Shown here: positions 9,740 to 20,127 of the stretch, in pieces | How the letters are laid out: each line of letters opens with the position of its first letter | Numbering within the stretch: the first letter of the stretch is position 1 | Assembly: GCF_009734185.1 (NCBI RefSeq) | Contig: NZ_CP046393.1 | Coordinates: 113,501 to 177,500 of the forward strand | Length of the DNA stretch: 64,000 nt | Source of the DNA: Commensalibacter melissae | Lineage (GTDB): Bacteria > Pseudomonadota > Alphaproteobacteria > Acetobacterales > Acetobacteraceae | Direction: 5' to 3' | The notes under the pieces: model-generated | What the model saw: only the letters and a program-made list of their open reading frames with translations | Told to the model about the DNA's origin: nothing | The model's database searches: none | Program-made: the position numbers and the translations under genes

Positions 9740-10525
9740 ATGGCATCAAGGATTATGAAACAGGAACCTATCTGTCCTTCTCTGAATCAGAAAACGATTT
9801 TATCATCATTTCCAAAAAGGACGTTAGTTTTTTCCGAACATGTCAATTCAGTAGGGATAGAGCTGGCCTGTACGGTTGCTGTTCTATTTAATATAATTGT
9901 TTTCCTGCTAATGTTTTTTTGTTTACATGTAAAGAAAGAAGTTTTCCCACTCTCTTCAATGGTCGTGGTTCAATTTCAAGAAGGGATGAAATCTCTTTCC
10001 TCATTGGATGCAATTGCAGAAAATAAAACGGATGATCTGAAGGCAGTAACCATCCCCGTGGCCAGAAGTCCTGTCAATGCTTTGCCAGCCATGAACGTAT
10101 TGCAAAAAATTTCAGTGCCAACCACTCAGGACCAATCGAGTAATCGTAACATTTCCAAAAATAAAATGGCTGCTCAATCAGCAATGGGACAGCAGAAAAG
10201 GCAAGATAGGGGAATGGAGCAGAAAGCCAAACCATCAATACCTTTAGTCAGTCACAACTTTCCATTGCAACGCTGCTCATCACCAAAAAGCACTTATCCC
10301 TTGGCTGCCCGTAGAAGACATGAACAGGGTGTTGCAAAGGTTGCATTGCAAATTTTGTCAAATGGACAGGTTGGTCAGGTAAAAATTGTTGAGACAAGTG
10401 GTTTTGTTGATTTGGATCGGGCTGCAATCGAGGCAGTCCAACAAATAAAATGCAGTGCACTGGAAGATAATGATACGCTTGTTCAGACAACAACCACGGT
10501 TCATTTTGAGTTAAGACACAACTAA
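9740..10525 (+). CDS. TonB family energy-transducer protein
   Basis: The protein has one membrane helix near residues 45-65, a hydrophilic spacer rich in Gln/Lys/Ser, and a C-terminal TonB domain near residues 190-261. That domain contains YPLAARRRHEQG and VDLDRAAIEAVQQIKC. TonB couples inner-membrane proton-motive force to outer-membrane receptors. No exbB or exbD lies nearby, so it must borrow an ExbBD from elsewhere. It is divergent from the DUF2946-like gene and the probable copper receptor, which suggests a transducer dedicated to that receptor. The linker is less proline-rich than in classical TonB. Confidence 0.88.
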   Translation: MASRIMKQEPICPSLNQKTILSSFPKRTLVFSEHVNSVGIELACTVAVLFNIIVFLLMFFCLHVKKEVFPLSSMVVVQFQEGMKSLSSLDAIAENKTDDLKAVTIPVARSPVNALPAMNVLQKISVPTTQDQSSNRNISKNKMAAQSAMGQQKRQDRGMEQKAKPSIPLVSHNFPLQRCSSPKSTYPLAARRRHEQGVAKVALQILSNGQVGQVKIVETSGFVDLDRAAIEAVQQIKCSALEDNDTLVQTTTTVHFELRHN

Positions 10526-10921
10526 AAATATATTAAGTAGTATTCATGTATAATTGAATAATATTTATGATCGGTTCAGCTGATATATATGTTTTTATAT
10601 TATATAGTTTATTTGGTTATTGCCATTTTATTTTTAAAATTGAAATAGGTTTAAATTAAAAATACTTTTTCGGGAAGATTATCTGAAGTAAGAATATATC
10701 AAGAAAGAAAATTCTATCAATGCCTGTTTGGGGTTTATGGATTGATTATTTTCAAACTGTTGGAACCAGAAGACTATAATAAATTGTAACTTAAATTGAG
10801 TCATGAAATTCAATTTCATAGATATAATCTTTACTTTGAAACTGTTTGTTTGGTTTATAAAATCCTTGGTTTTAATATTTAATTGAATAAATTAATTTTT
10901 GTATCAGAAGGGTGATTATAG
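10526..10921. other. AT-rich intergenic stretch upstream of frmA
   Basis: These 396 bases hold no convincing reading frame, hairpin terminator or RNA structure that I can identify. They must contain the promoter of the formaldehyde-detoxification pair. The last bases include AAGGG, the probable ribosome site for frmA. Confidence 0.6.
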
Positions 10922-12040
<1,119 letters not shown>

Positions 12041-12067
12041 TTTCAGATAGGTTTGACAGGAAATATT

Positions 12068-12904
12068 ATGAAATATGTTGAATTGGAAACTCATCAATCT
12101 TTTGGTGGACAGCAAAAACGGTTCAGACACTGGTCAGTCACACTGGACTGCGAAATGAGTTATTCAGTTTACTTGCCACCTGATTACAGGAATACAACTT
12201 TACCTATATTATACTGGCTTTCCGGTTTAACTTGTAATGACCAGAATTTTGTGACTAAGGCAGGGGCGCAAAAATATGCTGCAGAATTGGGAATTATACT
12301 GGTTGTCCCTGATACAAGTCCCCGAGGTGATATAATTCCTGACGCGCCTTCTTATGATCTGGGACAGGGAGCGAGTTTTTACGTTAATGCGACACAAGAA
12401 CCCTGGAAACAAAATTATCAAATGTTTGATTATATTTCCATTGAGCTTCCCAAATTGATCAAGCGACAATTTAAATCGAATGGCAGGCAATCTATTGCTG
12501 GACATTCAATGGGTGGTCATGGTGCTTTGATGTTTGCCCTAAAACATCCTGGTCGATTTTGTTCGGTTTCGGCTTTTGCACCAATTGTTAATCCAATGCA
12601 GGTGCCGTTTGGGCGTAAGGCATTTTATCATTATCTTGGAGATAGCAAGGAAACTTGGCAAGTCTATGATAGCTGTTTTCTAATGGAGCATTATATTGAC
12701 CAACCCTTTCCCATATTGATTGATCAGGGAACAAAGGATGAATTTTTATTAAAACAGTTAAAACCAGAAATTTTGGAAACTGTTGCCCTCAAAAAGAATT
12801 GGCCGTTTCAATTGCGATGGCAGAAAGATTATGATCACAGCTATTTTTTTGTTTCAAGTTTTATCCGTGATCATTTGTTATTTCATTATAGATATTTAAA
12901 GTAA
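12068..12904 (+). CDS. fghA: S-formylglutathione hydrolase
   Basis: The enzyme hydrolyses S-formylglutathione to formate and glutathione, completing formaldehyde detoxification begun by the upstream dehydrogenase. It is an esterase-D-type alpha/beta hydrolase. The nucleophile serine sits in GHSMGGHGA, and the C-terminal DHSYFF segment carries the catalytic histidine. The frame is open from TTG 12053, but the AGGA ribosome site lies within that extension. It correctly spaces the ATG at 12068, giving 278 residues as in other family members. Confidence 0.95.
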   Translation: MKYVELETHQSFGGQQKRFRHWSVTLDCEMSYSVYLPPDYRNTTLPILYWLSGLTCNDQNFVTKAGAQKYAAELGIILVVPDTSPRGDIIPDAPSYDLGQGASFYVNATQEPWKQNYQMFDYISIELPKLIKRQFKSNGRQSIAGHSMGGHGALMFALKHPGRFCSVSAFAPIVNPMQVPFGRKAFYHYLGDSKETWQVYDSCFLMEHYIDQPFPILIDQGTKDEFLLKQLKPEILETVALKKNWPFQLRWQKDYDHSYFFVSSFIRDHLLFHYRYLK

Positions 12905-12981
12905 ATATATGTGAATAATCATATCAAGAATTTATGCAGTTTCACGTTTTTTGAAATGAGGACAGTTTGTATAAACTATAT

Positions 12982-13590
12982 TTAATGGATTATTGATTCA
13001 AGGGTCTCCACAATCCGATGCGTTTCTGTTCCTGTTTGAATGGAGGTTCTATATTTTCCCTCTGGATCCATGAGAATGAACTGATCATAAGGTTCAACAA
13101 GGCTTATATCACTATTGATTGGCGCTTTTTTGATGGAAACATGATAAAGAATTGAAATATCACGAAGCGCCAGTTCACCACCGGTCAGGGCTATAATTTT
13201 ATCATTATAGGTTTTCATACTTAACATCAGACGGCTGGGTGTATCATAGTTAGAATCAAAGGATATGAAAATTGGAACAAGTTGAGATGCTTTATTCTCT
13301 AAATGGTTAATGATCTCACCCATTTTTATAAGATCCTTACGACATTGATTATGCGGGCAACGTGTTGCACCGAAATACATCAACATCCATTTTCCCCTGA
13401 ATATTCCGTCATTGACGATACTTCCTGCAGGGCTGATAAGTTGAAAACCCCCTCCGATTATATTGGAATTTTCAGGCGCAACGGCTGTATGATTGGCAGT
13501 GAATTTAATCCCGAGGAACATCATGCCAATAATGAAAGCGATAAATAGGAATGAAATAATCCAAATAGATTTTTTTTGATTTTGTGGCAT
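12982..13590 (-). CDS. SCO1/SenC-like thioredoxin-fold membrane protein with altered metal site
   Basis: The 202-residue protein has one N-terminal membrane anchor and a thioredoxin-fold domain resembling SCO proteins, which deliver copper to cytochrome oxidase CuA sites. The usual CPxxCP (CX3C) site appears here as TRCPHNQCRKD, with four residues between the cysteines. The histidine normally found about eight residues before the DP(E/D)G motif is absent: the segment reads EPYDQFILMDPEG. Copper binding of the normal type is therefore doubtful. A thiol-redox role is an alternative. The gene starts three bases after the polA stop, so it is probably transcribed with polA. Confidence 0.75.
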   Translation of the reverse strand: MPQNQKKSIWIISFLFIAFIIGMMFLGIKFTANHTAVAPENSNIIGGGFQLISPAGSIVNDGIFRGKWMLMYFGATRCPHNQCRKDLIKMGEIINHLENKASQLVPIFISFDSNYDTPSRLMLSMKTYNDKIIALTGGELALRDISILYHVSIKKAPINSDISLVEPYDQFILMDPEGKYRTSIQTGTETHRIVETLESIIH

Positions 13591-13593
13591 GAT

Positions 13594-16374
13594 TTAATGT
13601 GCTTCTGCCCAGTTTTTACCTATTCCAGCCTCAACAACAAGGGGAATGGAAAGATTAACAGTGTTTTCCATTGTTTGCTTTACAAGATTAACGAATGTTT
13701 CAGCATAATCTGTTCGCACTTCAAAAAGCAACTCGTCATGAACTTGTAATAACATGCTTACGGGGAGTTTTTTTTCTGTGATGATTTTGTCCATATCCCG
13801 CATTGCGCATTTTATAATGTCGGCGGCGCCCCCCTGAATAGGAGCATTTATGGCTTGGCGTTCGGCATAAGCCTTTTGTGGACCTTTGCTATTTTTAATT
13901 CCAGCAATCCAGCATTTTCTGCCAAAAGGTGTTAGAACAAATCCCTTTTCCTTTGCCTCTTCCTGGGTATTTTGCATATATGCCCTTATTTCAGGGTAAC
14001 GTTTAAAATAGGTCTCAATATATTGTTTGGCATCAGATGATGAAACATTCAATTGTTTGGCTAACCCAAAGGCACTAATTCCATAAATAATACCAAAATT
14101 GATTGCTTTGGCCTGTCGACGCAGCAAAGGTTGCATTTCATTGATTGGAACGTCAAAGACCTCTGAGGCTGTACGGGCATGAATATCCTCATTATGAATA
14201 AAGGATTCTTTTAATTGGGGAATATTTGCAACATGTGCAAGAAGCCTCAATTCTATTTGTGAATAATCTGCGGAAACAAGAACATGGCCAGGCTTGGCAA
14301 TAAATGCTTCCCTGATTTTTCCACCGTCTTCTGTTCGAATAGGTATATTTTGTAAATTGGGATCATTGGAAGACAAACGTCCCGTAACGGTTCCAACCAT
14401 ATTAAAGCTGGTATGTACACGTTTTGTTTCCGGGTTTATTTCCTTAACCAAGGCATCCGTATAGGTGGATTTAAGTTTCGCCAATTGTCGCCAAGCCAGC
14501 AGTTTTTCAGCAATCTCGTAACCCTGATCGCTAAGTTCTTGTAATACCTTGACATCTGTTCCCCATGTACCAGATTTCATACGTTTTCCACCAGGCAACT
14601 TCATCTGGTCAAAAAGGATCTCCCCAAGCTGTTTTGGTGAGGCCAAATTGAATTCTTCACCGGAAACATGATAGATTTCTTTTTCTTTTTCTGACATTTT
14701 TTCGGTGAAAGTAGTAGAAAGCTTTTGAAGAAGGGAAGCGTCAATCATAATTCCATTTTGTTCCATCCTGGTCAGGATTGGAATTAGGGGACGTTCTATT
14801 TCTTCATAAAGACCTAGAACATGTGCGGTTCTTAATTGAGGTCGCAATATTTCCCATAAACGCAAAGTAACATCTGCATCTTCACCTGCATAGGTTGTTG
14901 CCTCTTCAATTGAAACTTGCGCAAAAGGGATACGTTTACGACCGGTTCCGGTTAATGCATCATAAGATATTGTTTGATGATTCAAATAGCGTTTTGCCAG
15001 TTCATCCATTCCATGTCTGTGCTCTCCTGCCGCTAGGTTGTAAGAAATAATCATTGTGTCATCATAGGGGGCAGGTTGCGGGAACCCGTTATGTTCCAAA
15101 ACAAGAAAATCATACTTTGCATTATGAAAAATCTTGAGGATGGAAGGATCTGTTAGAATGGGGCTAAGATACTGAATGACATTTTTTAATGAAATTTGTT
15201 CTGGTTTTAATAATTCTCCATCTATTTGATGATTGATGGGAATATAACAGGCTTTACCCGGGGCTACAGCTATGGAAATCCCGATTAGATTTGCCTGTAA
15301 TGCATTAAGGTTGTCGGTTTCAGTATCCACGGCACAAAAATGGGTTGTTTGAATTCGGTGAATCCATTTCTGTAATTGCGTGTTATTGAGAATGGTCTCA
15401 TACTGATGATACGGGGCGGTAAGAACCGCTTTGTTTGGTTCGAGACCGGTATGTGTTTCCTGTCTGCGAGATGTATGAGGAATGTCGTTTGTATTATGAG
15501 AATTTTTTGTCCAGCGATTTAATATGGAGCGGAATCCATGTTTTTGAAGCCATGCTGTAACTTTTTTAGGATCAGCCTTGCAACAATTTAACTGATCAAT
15601 CGGGGTGGGTAGAGGAATATCATCTTTTAGCTGAACAAGTTGATATGAAATTCGTGCATTTTCCTTGTTGGTTTCAAGATTATCGCGCCGTTTGGAGGGT
15701 TTCATCATAGGAATGGCAGCAAGGATATCCTCCAATTGTCCATATTCATGAATTAAAGCGGCTGCCGTTTTGGGACCTATGCCAGGAACTCCAGGGACAT
15801 TATCTACCGGGTCTCCCATCAATGCTTGTAAGGAAATCATATCTGTTGGGGACACACCAAATTTAGCTTGTACCTCTTCAATCTTGATGATTTTTTCCTT
15901 GATAGGATCCTGCATTTGAATATGTTCGTTGATTAATTGCATCAGATCCTTATCGGAAGAAATAATTGTACATTTGCCCCCATCTGCCACGATTGCTTTT
16001 GCGTAACTTGCAATAAGATCATCAGCTTCCCATCCTGCCATTTCAATTGTTGGTAATCCCAGAATTTCAGAGGCTTCCCGAACAAGTGAAAACTGGGGAA
16101 TAAGCTCTTCAGGAGGAGAGGGTCTATGTGCTTTATAAGCTGGATAAATTTCATTCCTGAAGGTTTTTCTTCCTGCATCAAAAATTACAGCCATATGACT
16201 GGCCACACGATCACGGATTAGTTTTATCATCATGTTAGTAAAACCATAAACCGCGTTGACAGGTATTCCTGATGGATCAGTCATTAAGGGAATGGCATGA
16301 AAAGCACGAAAAATAAACCCGGATCCATCAATGAGGATTAAGTGTTTTTGATTTGATGCAGAAGATGAAGTCAT
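13594..16374 (-). CDS. polA: DNA polymerase I
   Basis: This is a full-length family A polymerase of 926 residues that replaces Okazaki primers and fills repair gaps. The N-terminal 5'-3' exonuclease domain covers roughly residues 1-290. A 3'-5' exonuclease domain follows with the DTET motif near 346, so proofreading residues are present. The polymerase domain shows SADYSQIELRLLAH near 698, the RRQAKAINFGIIYG helix, and VHDELLFEV near 876. It is preceded by a small zinc-finger gene (8-base gap) and followed by the SCO-like gene (3-base gap). Confidence 0.98.
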   Translation of the reverse strand: MTSSSASNQKHLILIDGSGFIFRAFHAIPLMTDPSGIPVNAVYGFTNMMIKLIRDRVASHMAVIFDAGRKTFRNEIYPAYKAHRPSPPEELIPQFSLVREASEILGLPTIEMAGWEADDLIASYAKAIVADGGKCTIISSDKDLMQLINEHIQMQDPIKEKIIKIEEVQAKFGVSPTDMISLQALMGDPVDNVPGVPGIGPKTAAALIHEYGQLEDILAAIPMMKPSKRRDNLETNKENARISYQLVQLKDDIPLPTPIDQLNCCKADPKKVTAWLQKHGFRSILNRWTKNSHNTNDIPHTSRRQETHTGLEPNKAVLTAPYHQYETILNNTQLQKWIHRIQTTHFCAVDTETDNLNALQANLIGISIAVAPGKACYIPINHQIDGELLKPEQISLKNVIQYLSPILTDPSILKIFHNAKYDFLVLEHNGFPQPAPYDDTMIISYNLAAGEHRHGMDELAKRYLNHQTISYDALTGTGRKRIPFAQVSIEEATTYAGEDADVTLRLWEILRPQLRTAHVLGLYEEIERPLIPILTRMEQNGIMIDASLLQKLSTTFTEKMSEKEKEIYHVSGEEFNLASPKQLGEILFDQMKLPGGKRMKSGTWGTDVKVLQELSDQGYEIAEKLLAWRQLAKLKSTYTDALVKEINPETKRVHTSFNMVGTVTGRLSSNDPNLQNIPIRTEDGGKIREAFIAKPGHVLVSADYSQIELRLLAHVANIPQLKESFIHNEDIHARTASEVFDVPINEMQPLLRRQAKAINFGIIYGISAFGLAKQLNVSSSDAKQYIETYFKRYPEIRAYMQNTQEEAKEKGFVLTPFGRKCWIAGIKNSKGPQKAYAERQAINAPIQGGAADIIKCAMRDMDKIITEKKLPVSMLLQVHDELLFEVRTDYAETFVNLVKQTMENTVNLSIPLVVEAGIGKNWAEAH

Positions 16375-16382
16375 GAAAGATG

Positions 16383-16583
16383 TTAATTTGATTCAGATGG
16401 TTTATAGACAAATGATTTTGAGCAATAAGGACAGGTTGCCTGTCCGTTTTTTAGTTTTAGAAAAACCCGTGGATGACCGAACAGTGTGTGATTACCCTCA
16501 CAAGCAACGGTTTGGGAGGACGTATAAATGGTTTCAATAGGTTTTGCCGGTAAGGTTGTTGTAGAATCTTTTTCTAAATTCAT
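16383..16583 (-). CDS. zf-CHCC zinc-finger domain protein
   Basis: This small protein carries C-x-GNH-x-LFGHPRVFL and a C-terminal CPYCSK, the Cys-His-Cys-Cys zinc ligands of the zf-CHCC family. That domain is related to the zinc-binding part of complex I accessory subunit NDUFS6. The frame is open to an ATG at 16619 without a ribosome site. The ATG at 16583 has AGGG eight bases upstream and is preferred, giving 66 residues. Its role is unknown. It leads the polA operon, an arrangement without an obvious functional link. Confidence 0.85.
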   Translation of the reverse strand: MNLEKDSTTTLPAKPIETIYTSSQTVACEGNHTLFGHPRVFLKLKNGQATCPYCSKSFVYKPSESN

Positions 16584-16649
16584 GAATATACCCTTGTTAA
16601 GTGGTTCAGAACTTGTCATTTATAAAAATAAAATTTATCTTGGACAAAT

Positions 16650-17771
16650 ATGTTTTTCTTAAATCGTTTAAGTTCTGTCTATTTACATAAAGCTTGCTAT
16701 TTTTTTCTGATCGGAATTTATTTCCTGACCCAACATTGTAATATAGCCTATGCAGAAGTTAAAGTGAATAGTTCTGTTTTGAATACATCCTCTATCGGTT
16801 CTGATCCCTATGCACGTTATAAAAAGCTGATTTCTCCTGATTTGTGGTGGGAAATGTCGGATCATGCCCGTATTCCTGTGCGTATATGGCGGGCAATACA
16901 ACAAAAAGCAATTATCTTGGCTTTACATGGATTTAATGATAGTCGCGATGCGTGGGAAGATTCAGCAGATCATTTTGTTAAGTCAGGTGTAACTTTATAT
17001 TCCCCGGATCAGAGAGGATTTGGACAAGCACCGTTAAGAGGGAATTGGGCGGGTAGCCGTCGGATGATTGACGATATTATTGAGGAAATATCATTTTTAA
17101 AAACTCGATATCCCGATACACCCTTGTATGTGATGGGAGAGAGTATGGGGGGGGCTGTCGCCATGTGTTTGGCCTCACGTCCTAATGTTCCAAAAGTCGA
17201 TGGTTATATTTTACTGGCCCCAGCCGTGTGGGGTCATAAACAGCTGGGACTGGTTGCCGATGTTATCTTGCGCATGATCAATACGATCGCCCCGAATTGG
17301 CGGTTAAGTGGAAAAAGCGCCCCGGTAACCATCAGGGCAAGTGATAATGATGAATCCCTGTTACGTTTGTATTTTGATCCGTTATCATTGCATAAAGCCC
17401 GTGTAAAGGCATTGTATGGGTTGGTCAATTTGATGAGCAAGGCTGCAAAGGCTGCTCCTTATATTCATTCTCCAATCCTTGTAATGTATGGTGATATGGA
17501 TCAGCTCATCCCTGATTCTTCAATGAAAAAGGTCTGGCGACAATTTCCTTCTTGGGTAAGAAAGGATTATATTCCTGGAGGATATCATTTATTGTTGCGT
17601 GGTAGAAATAGAAACATTGTGGTGCAGGATATACTGAGCTGGATTTTTAGTCCGGATCAGTTTTTGCCATCAGGTGGAGATATTTCAACCTCCACATGGT
17701 TATCGATTGAGGGAAAGGAAAAAATACCGGTTTATTTGCCAAGCCAGGTTGATAATTTTATTAAAAAATAA
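16650..17771 (+). CDS. Exported alpha/beta hydrolase (lysophospholipase / monoacylglycerol lipase-like)
   Basis: The 373-residue protein starts with a hydrophobic signal sequence and a probable signal-peptidase site after AYA near residue 35. The alpha/beta hydrolase fold has the nucleophile elbow GESMGGAVA, an acidic residue in YGDMDQLIPD and a histidine in GGYHLLLRG, so the catalytic triad appears complete. The family is the Hydrolase_4 / PldB-like group that cleaves lysophospholipids or monoacylglycerols. The substrate is not deducible. It is convergent with cysN and divergent from the polA operon. Confidence 0.85.
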   Translation: MFFLNRLSSVYLHKACYFFLIGIYFLTQHCNIAYAEVKVNSSVLNTSSIGSDPYARYKKLISPDLWWEMSDHARIPVRIWRAIQQKAIILALHGFNDSRDAWEDSADHFVKSGVTLYSPDQRGFGQAPLRGNWAGSRRMIDDIIEEISFLKTRYPDTPLYVMGESMGGAVAMCLASRPNVPKVDGYILLAPAVWGHKQLGLVADVILRMINTIAPNWRLSGKSAPVTIRASDNDESLLRLYFDPLSLHKARVKALYGLVNLMSKAAKAAPYIHSPILVMYGDMDQLIPDSSMKKVWRQFPSWVRKDYIPGGYHLLLRGRNRNIVVQDILSWIFSPDQFLPSGGDISTSTWLSIEGKEKIPVYLPSQVDNFIKK

Positions 17772-17816
17772 AAGTCTCTATATCTTATGGGTGATAGTGC
17801 AATAACAGCTTGCCGG

Positions 17817-19148
17817 CTAGCCTTGGAGGAGAACAGCTCCAGCAGTCCGATTGGTGGCCGTATCTACCAAAATGGCTGCACCCACATCTTTTGCCTGGTT
17901 ATAGGGTAAAACCGGAATTGGCTGTTGCAAGGTTAGGGAAACTTGTCCAATACTGTTTTTCTGTAAATCCTTGGCAGGTTCTTTTTCCAGATTATGTATA
18001 TTTAGATGATTATGAATCGATGAGATTTTCGCCTTGATCCAGCGGTGACCATGTTTCAACCAATAAAGTCTTCCAATAATCAAAGGTTCGTCATCCAACC
18101 ATGCCAGGGTGACTTGGACCTCTTTTTGTAATGGAGATATGGAAGGAGAGGTTATCCAGTCCCCTCGGGAAATGTCTATTTCCCGGTCAAGAATTAATCC
18201 AACGGATTTACCCGCTTCAGCACAGGGTATTTCGTTTTGTAGTGCATCGGCAAAAATCTTAGCAATTTTTGCTTTTAGTCCAGAAGGTTGCACAATAATT
18301 TCATTTTCTGGCTTGACAGCTCCTGCCGCTATTTTCCCCCAAAAAATTCTTTGACCATGTTGGGTGGGGCTGGATTGGGTTTCAGATAGTTTTTGTACAT
18401 ATTGGACAGGGAAATATAAAGGACATTTGACAATATGTTGTTGGGAGGGAAGTTCGGTCAAGGCGTCTAAAAGACAGGGACCGTGATAGACATTTTCACA
18501 TAAGCGATATCTTTCGTTATCAGCTATAGTGGAGATGATATTATAACCTTTTAATGCTGAAATGGGTATGATGTGCGTAACAGGTATATTTGCTTCCTGA
18601 GTGAATTTTTTTAGTGCTTTTTTAATATGCACAAAGGCAATATCGGGATTTTTGACAGCATCAAGTTTATTGATGGCGAAAAGCAGCGAAGGGACTTTTA
18701 ATAGGTTGGCAAGTAATGTGTGTCGACGGGTTTGAGGCAACAAGTCAACATTTTCCATCTCCCAGTTTAATTTTGTCGCATCGACCAAAATGACGGCAGC
18801 GTCACTATTGCTGGCGGCGGTTACCATGTTTCTTGTGTATTGTTCATGACCTGGTGCGTCCGCGATAATGAATTTACGAGTTGGTGTGGTAAAATAACGG
18901 TATGCCACATCGATTGTAATACCTTGTTCTCGTTCAGCTTGTAATCCATCTGTAAGCCGGGCGAGATCGTAGGAACGGTCTGTCGAAAACTGTTGTTGTA
19001 TACCAGATAGTTGATCGGCAAGAATTGCCTTGCTATCGAGTAATAAACGGCCGATTAATGTGCTTTTGCCATCGTCAACGTTTCCGGCGGTCAGGAATTT
19101 TAATGTATGATGTGAATGAGAGGTGGAATTTACGGGAGAAGATATCAT
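17817..19148 (-). CDS. cysN: Sulfate adenylyltransferase subunit 1 (GTPase subunit)
   Basis: CysN uses GTP hydrolysis to drive formation of adenylyl-sulfate (APS) by CysD. The EF-Tu-like GTPase motifs are visible: GNVDDGKSTLIGRLL near residue 20, DAPGHEQYTRNM near 100 and NKLD near 160. The protein ends at 443 residues after the beta-barrel domains. There is no APS-kinase (CysC) domain fused at the C-terminus, unlike many alphaproteobacterial CysN/C proteins. It is last in the cysH-cysD-cysN operon. Confidence 0.96.
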   Translation of the reverse strand: MISSPVNSTSHSHHTLKFLTAGNVDDGKSTLIGRLLLDSKAILADQLSGIQQQFSTDRSYDLARLTDGLQAEREQGITIDVAYRYFTTPTRKFIIADAPGHEQYTRNMVTAASNSDAAVILVDATKLNWEMENVDLLPQTRRHTLLANLLKVPSLLFAINKLDAVKNPDIAFVHIKKALKKFTQEANIPVTHIIPISALKGYNIISTIADNERYRLCENVYHGPCLLDALTELPSQQHIVKCPLYFPVQYVQKLSETQSSPTQHGQRIFWGKIAAGAVKPENEIIVQPSGLKAKIAKIFADALQNEIPCAEAGKSVGLILDREIDISRGDWITSPSISPLQKEVQVTLAWLDDEPLIIGRLYWLKHGHRWIKAKISSIHNHLNIHNLEKEPAKDLQKNSIGQVSLTLQQPIPVLPYNQAKDVGAAILVDTATNRTAGAVLLQG

Positions 19149-19186
19149 GATGCATTCCTTAAGAAATAAAAACGGGGATAGAGAGA

Positions 19187-20101
19187 TCAGAAATAACCTT
19201 CAAGTTTACGTTTTTCCATTGAGGCTTCTGAGGTCTGGTCATCCATACGGGTTGCACCACGTTCACTGATCGTGACGGTAGCTGTTTCCCTGACAATATC
19301 GCGTGCTGTTTTTGCATTGCTTTCAATAGGGCAAGTACAGGTCATGTCACCGACCGTGCGAAAGCGGACAGTTTTGGTAAGAATTTCTTCATCTTGTTTA
19401 GGCTGTGTTACCTCTGTTACAGGAACAAGCAACCCTTTTCGGGGAATGACTTGCCGTTGATGAGCGTAGTAAAGGCTGGGTAAGGGAATATTTTCCTGTT
19501 CGATATAACGCCATACATCATATTCCGTCCAGTTAGAGATTGGAAAAACACGGAAATTTTCACCCGGATGAATTCTGGTATTGAATATGTTCCATAATTC
19601 TGGCCGTTGATCTTTGGGTTGCCATTGACCAAAAGAATCCCTGTGTGAAAAAATTCTTTCCTTGGCACGAGCCTTTTCTTCGTCACGGCGGGCCCCTCCA
19701 ATTAATGCATCAAAACCAAATTCCTCTATAGCCTCCAACAATGTTACTGATTGATGGGGATTACGGCTTTCCAAAGGATGAGATAGCCTCACCGTACCTC
19801 GTTTCATTGATTCTTCTACTGATCGAATTATTAAATTTGCCTTTAATTCTTTTGCTCTCTGATCACGAAATTGGATGACTTCTGGGAAATTATGTCCTGT
19901 ATCGATCATAAGAAGCGGAAAGGGGAAGCGTCCCTGCCCAAAGGCTTTTTCAGCCAGCCTTAATAAAATACATGAATCCTTGCCGCCAGAAAATAACAGG
20001 GCTGGTTTTTCGAAGGAACCAGCCACTTCACGCATAATGAATATGGCCTCTTCTTCCAGATCATTTAAGGCAGGGTTCGAGGATGATATGAGAAAATTCA
20101 T
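19187..20101 (-). CDS. cysD: Sulfate adenylyltransferase subunit 2
   Basis: CysD catalyses sulfate + ATP to APS and pyrophosphate together with CysN. The PP-loop motif LLFSGGKDSCILLRLA is near residue 35, followed by the family's GGARRDEEKARAKERIFS and WTEYDVWRYI segments. The frame is open to 20179, which would overlap cysH. The ATG at 20101 gives about 304 residues, the normal CysD length, and a 26-base gap to the cysH stop. cysN follows after 38 bases. Confidence 0.96.
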   Translation of the reverse strand: MNFLISSSNPALNDLEEEAIFIMREVAGSFEKPALLFSGGKDSCILLRLAEKAFGQGRFPFPLLMIDTGHNFPEVIQFRDQRAKELKANLIIRSVEESMKRGTVRLSHPLESRNPHQSVTLLEAIEEFGFDALIGGARRDEEKARAKERIFSHRDSFGQWQPKDQRPELWNIFNTRIHPGENFRVFPISNWTEYDVWRYIEQENIPLPSLYYAHQRQVIPRKGLLVPVTEVTQPKQDEEILTKTVRFRTVGDMTCTCPIESNAKTARDIVRETATVTISERGATRMDDQTSEASMEKRKLEGYF

Positions 20102-20127
20102 GATAAAATGACCATAATTAAAATATG

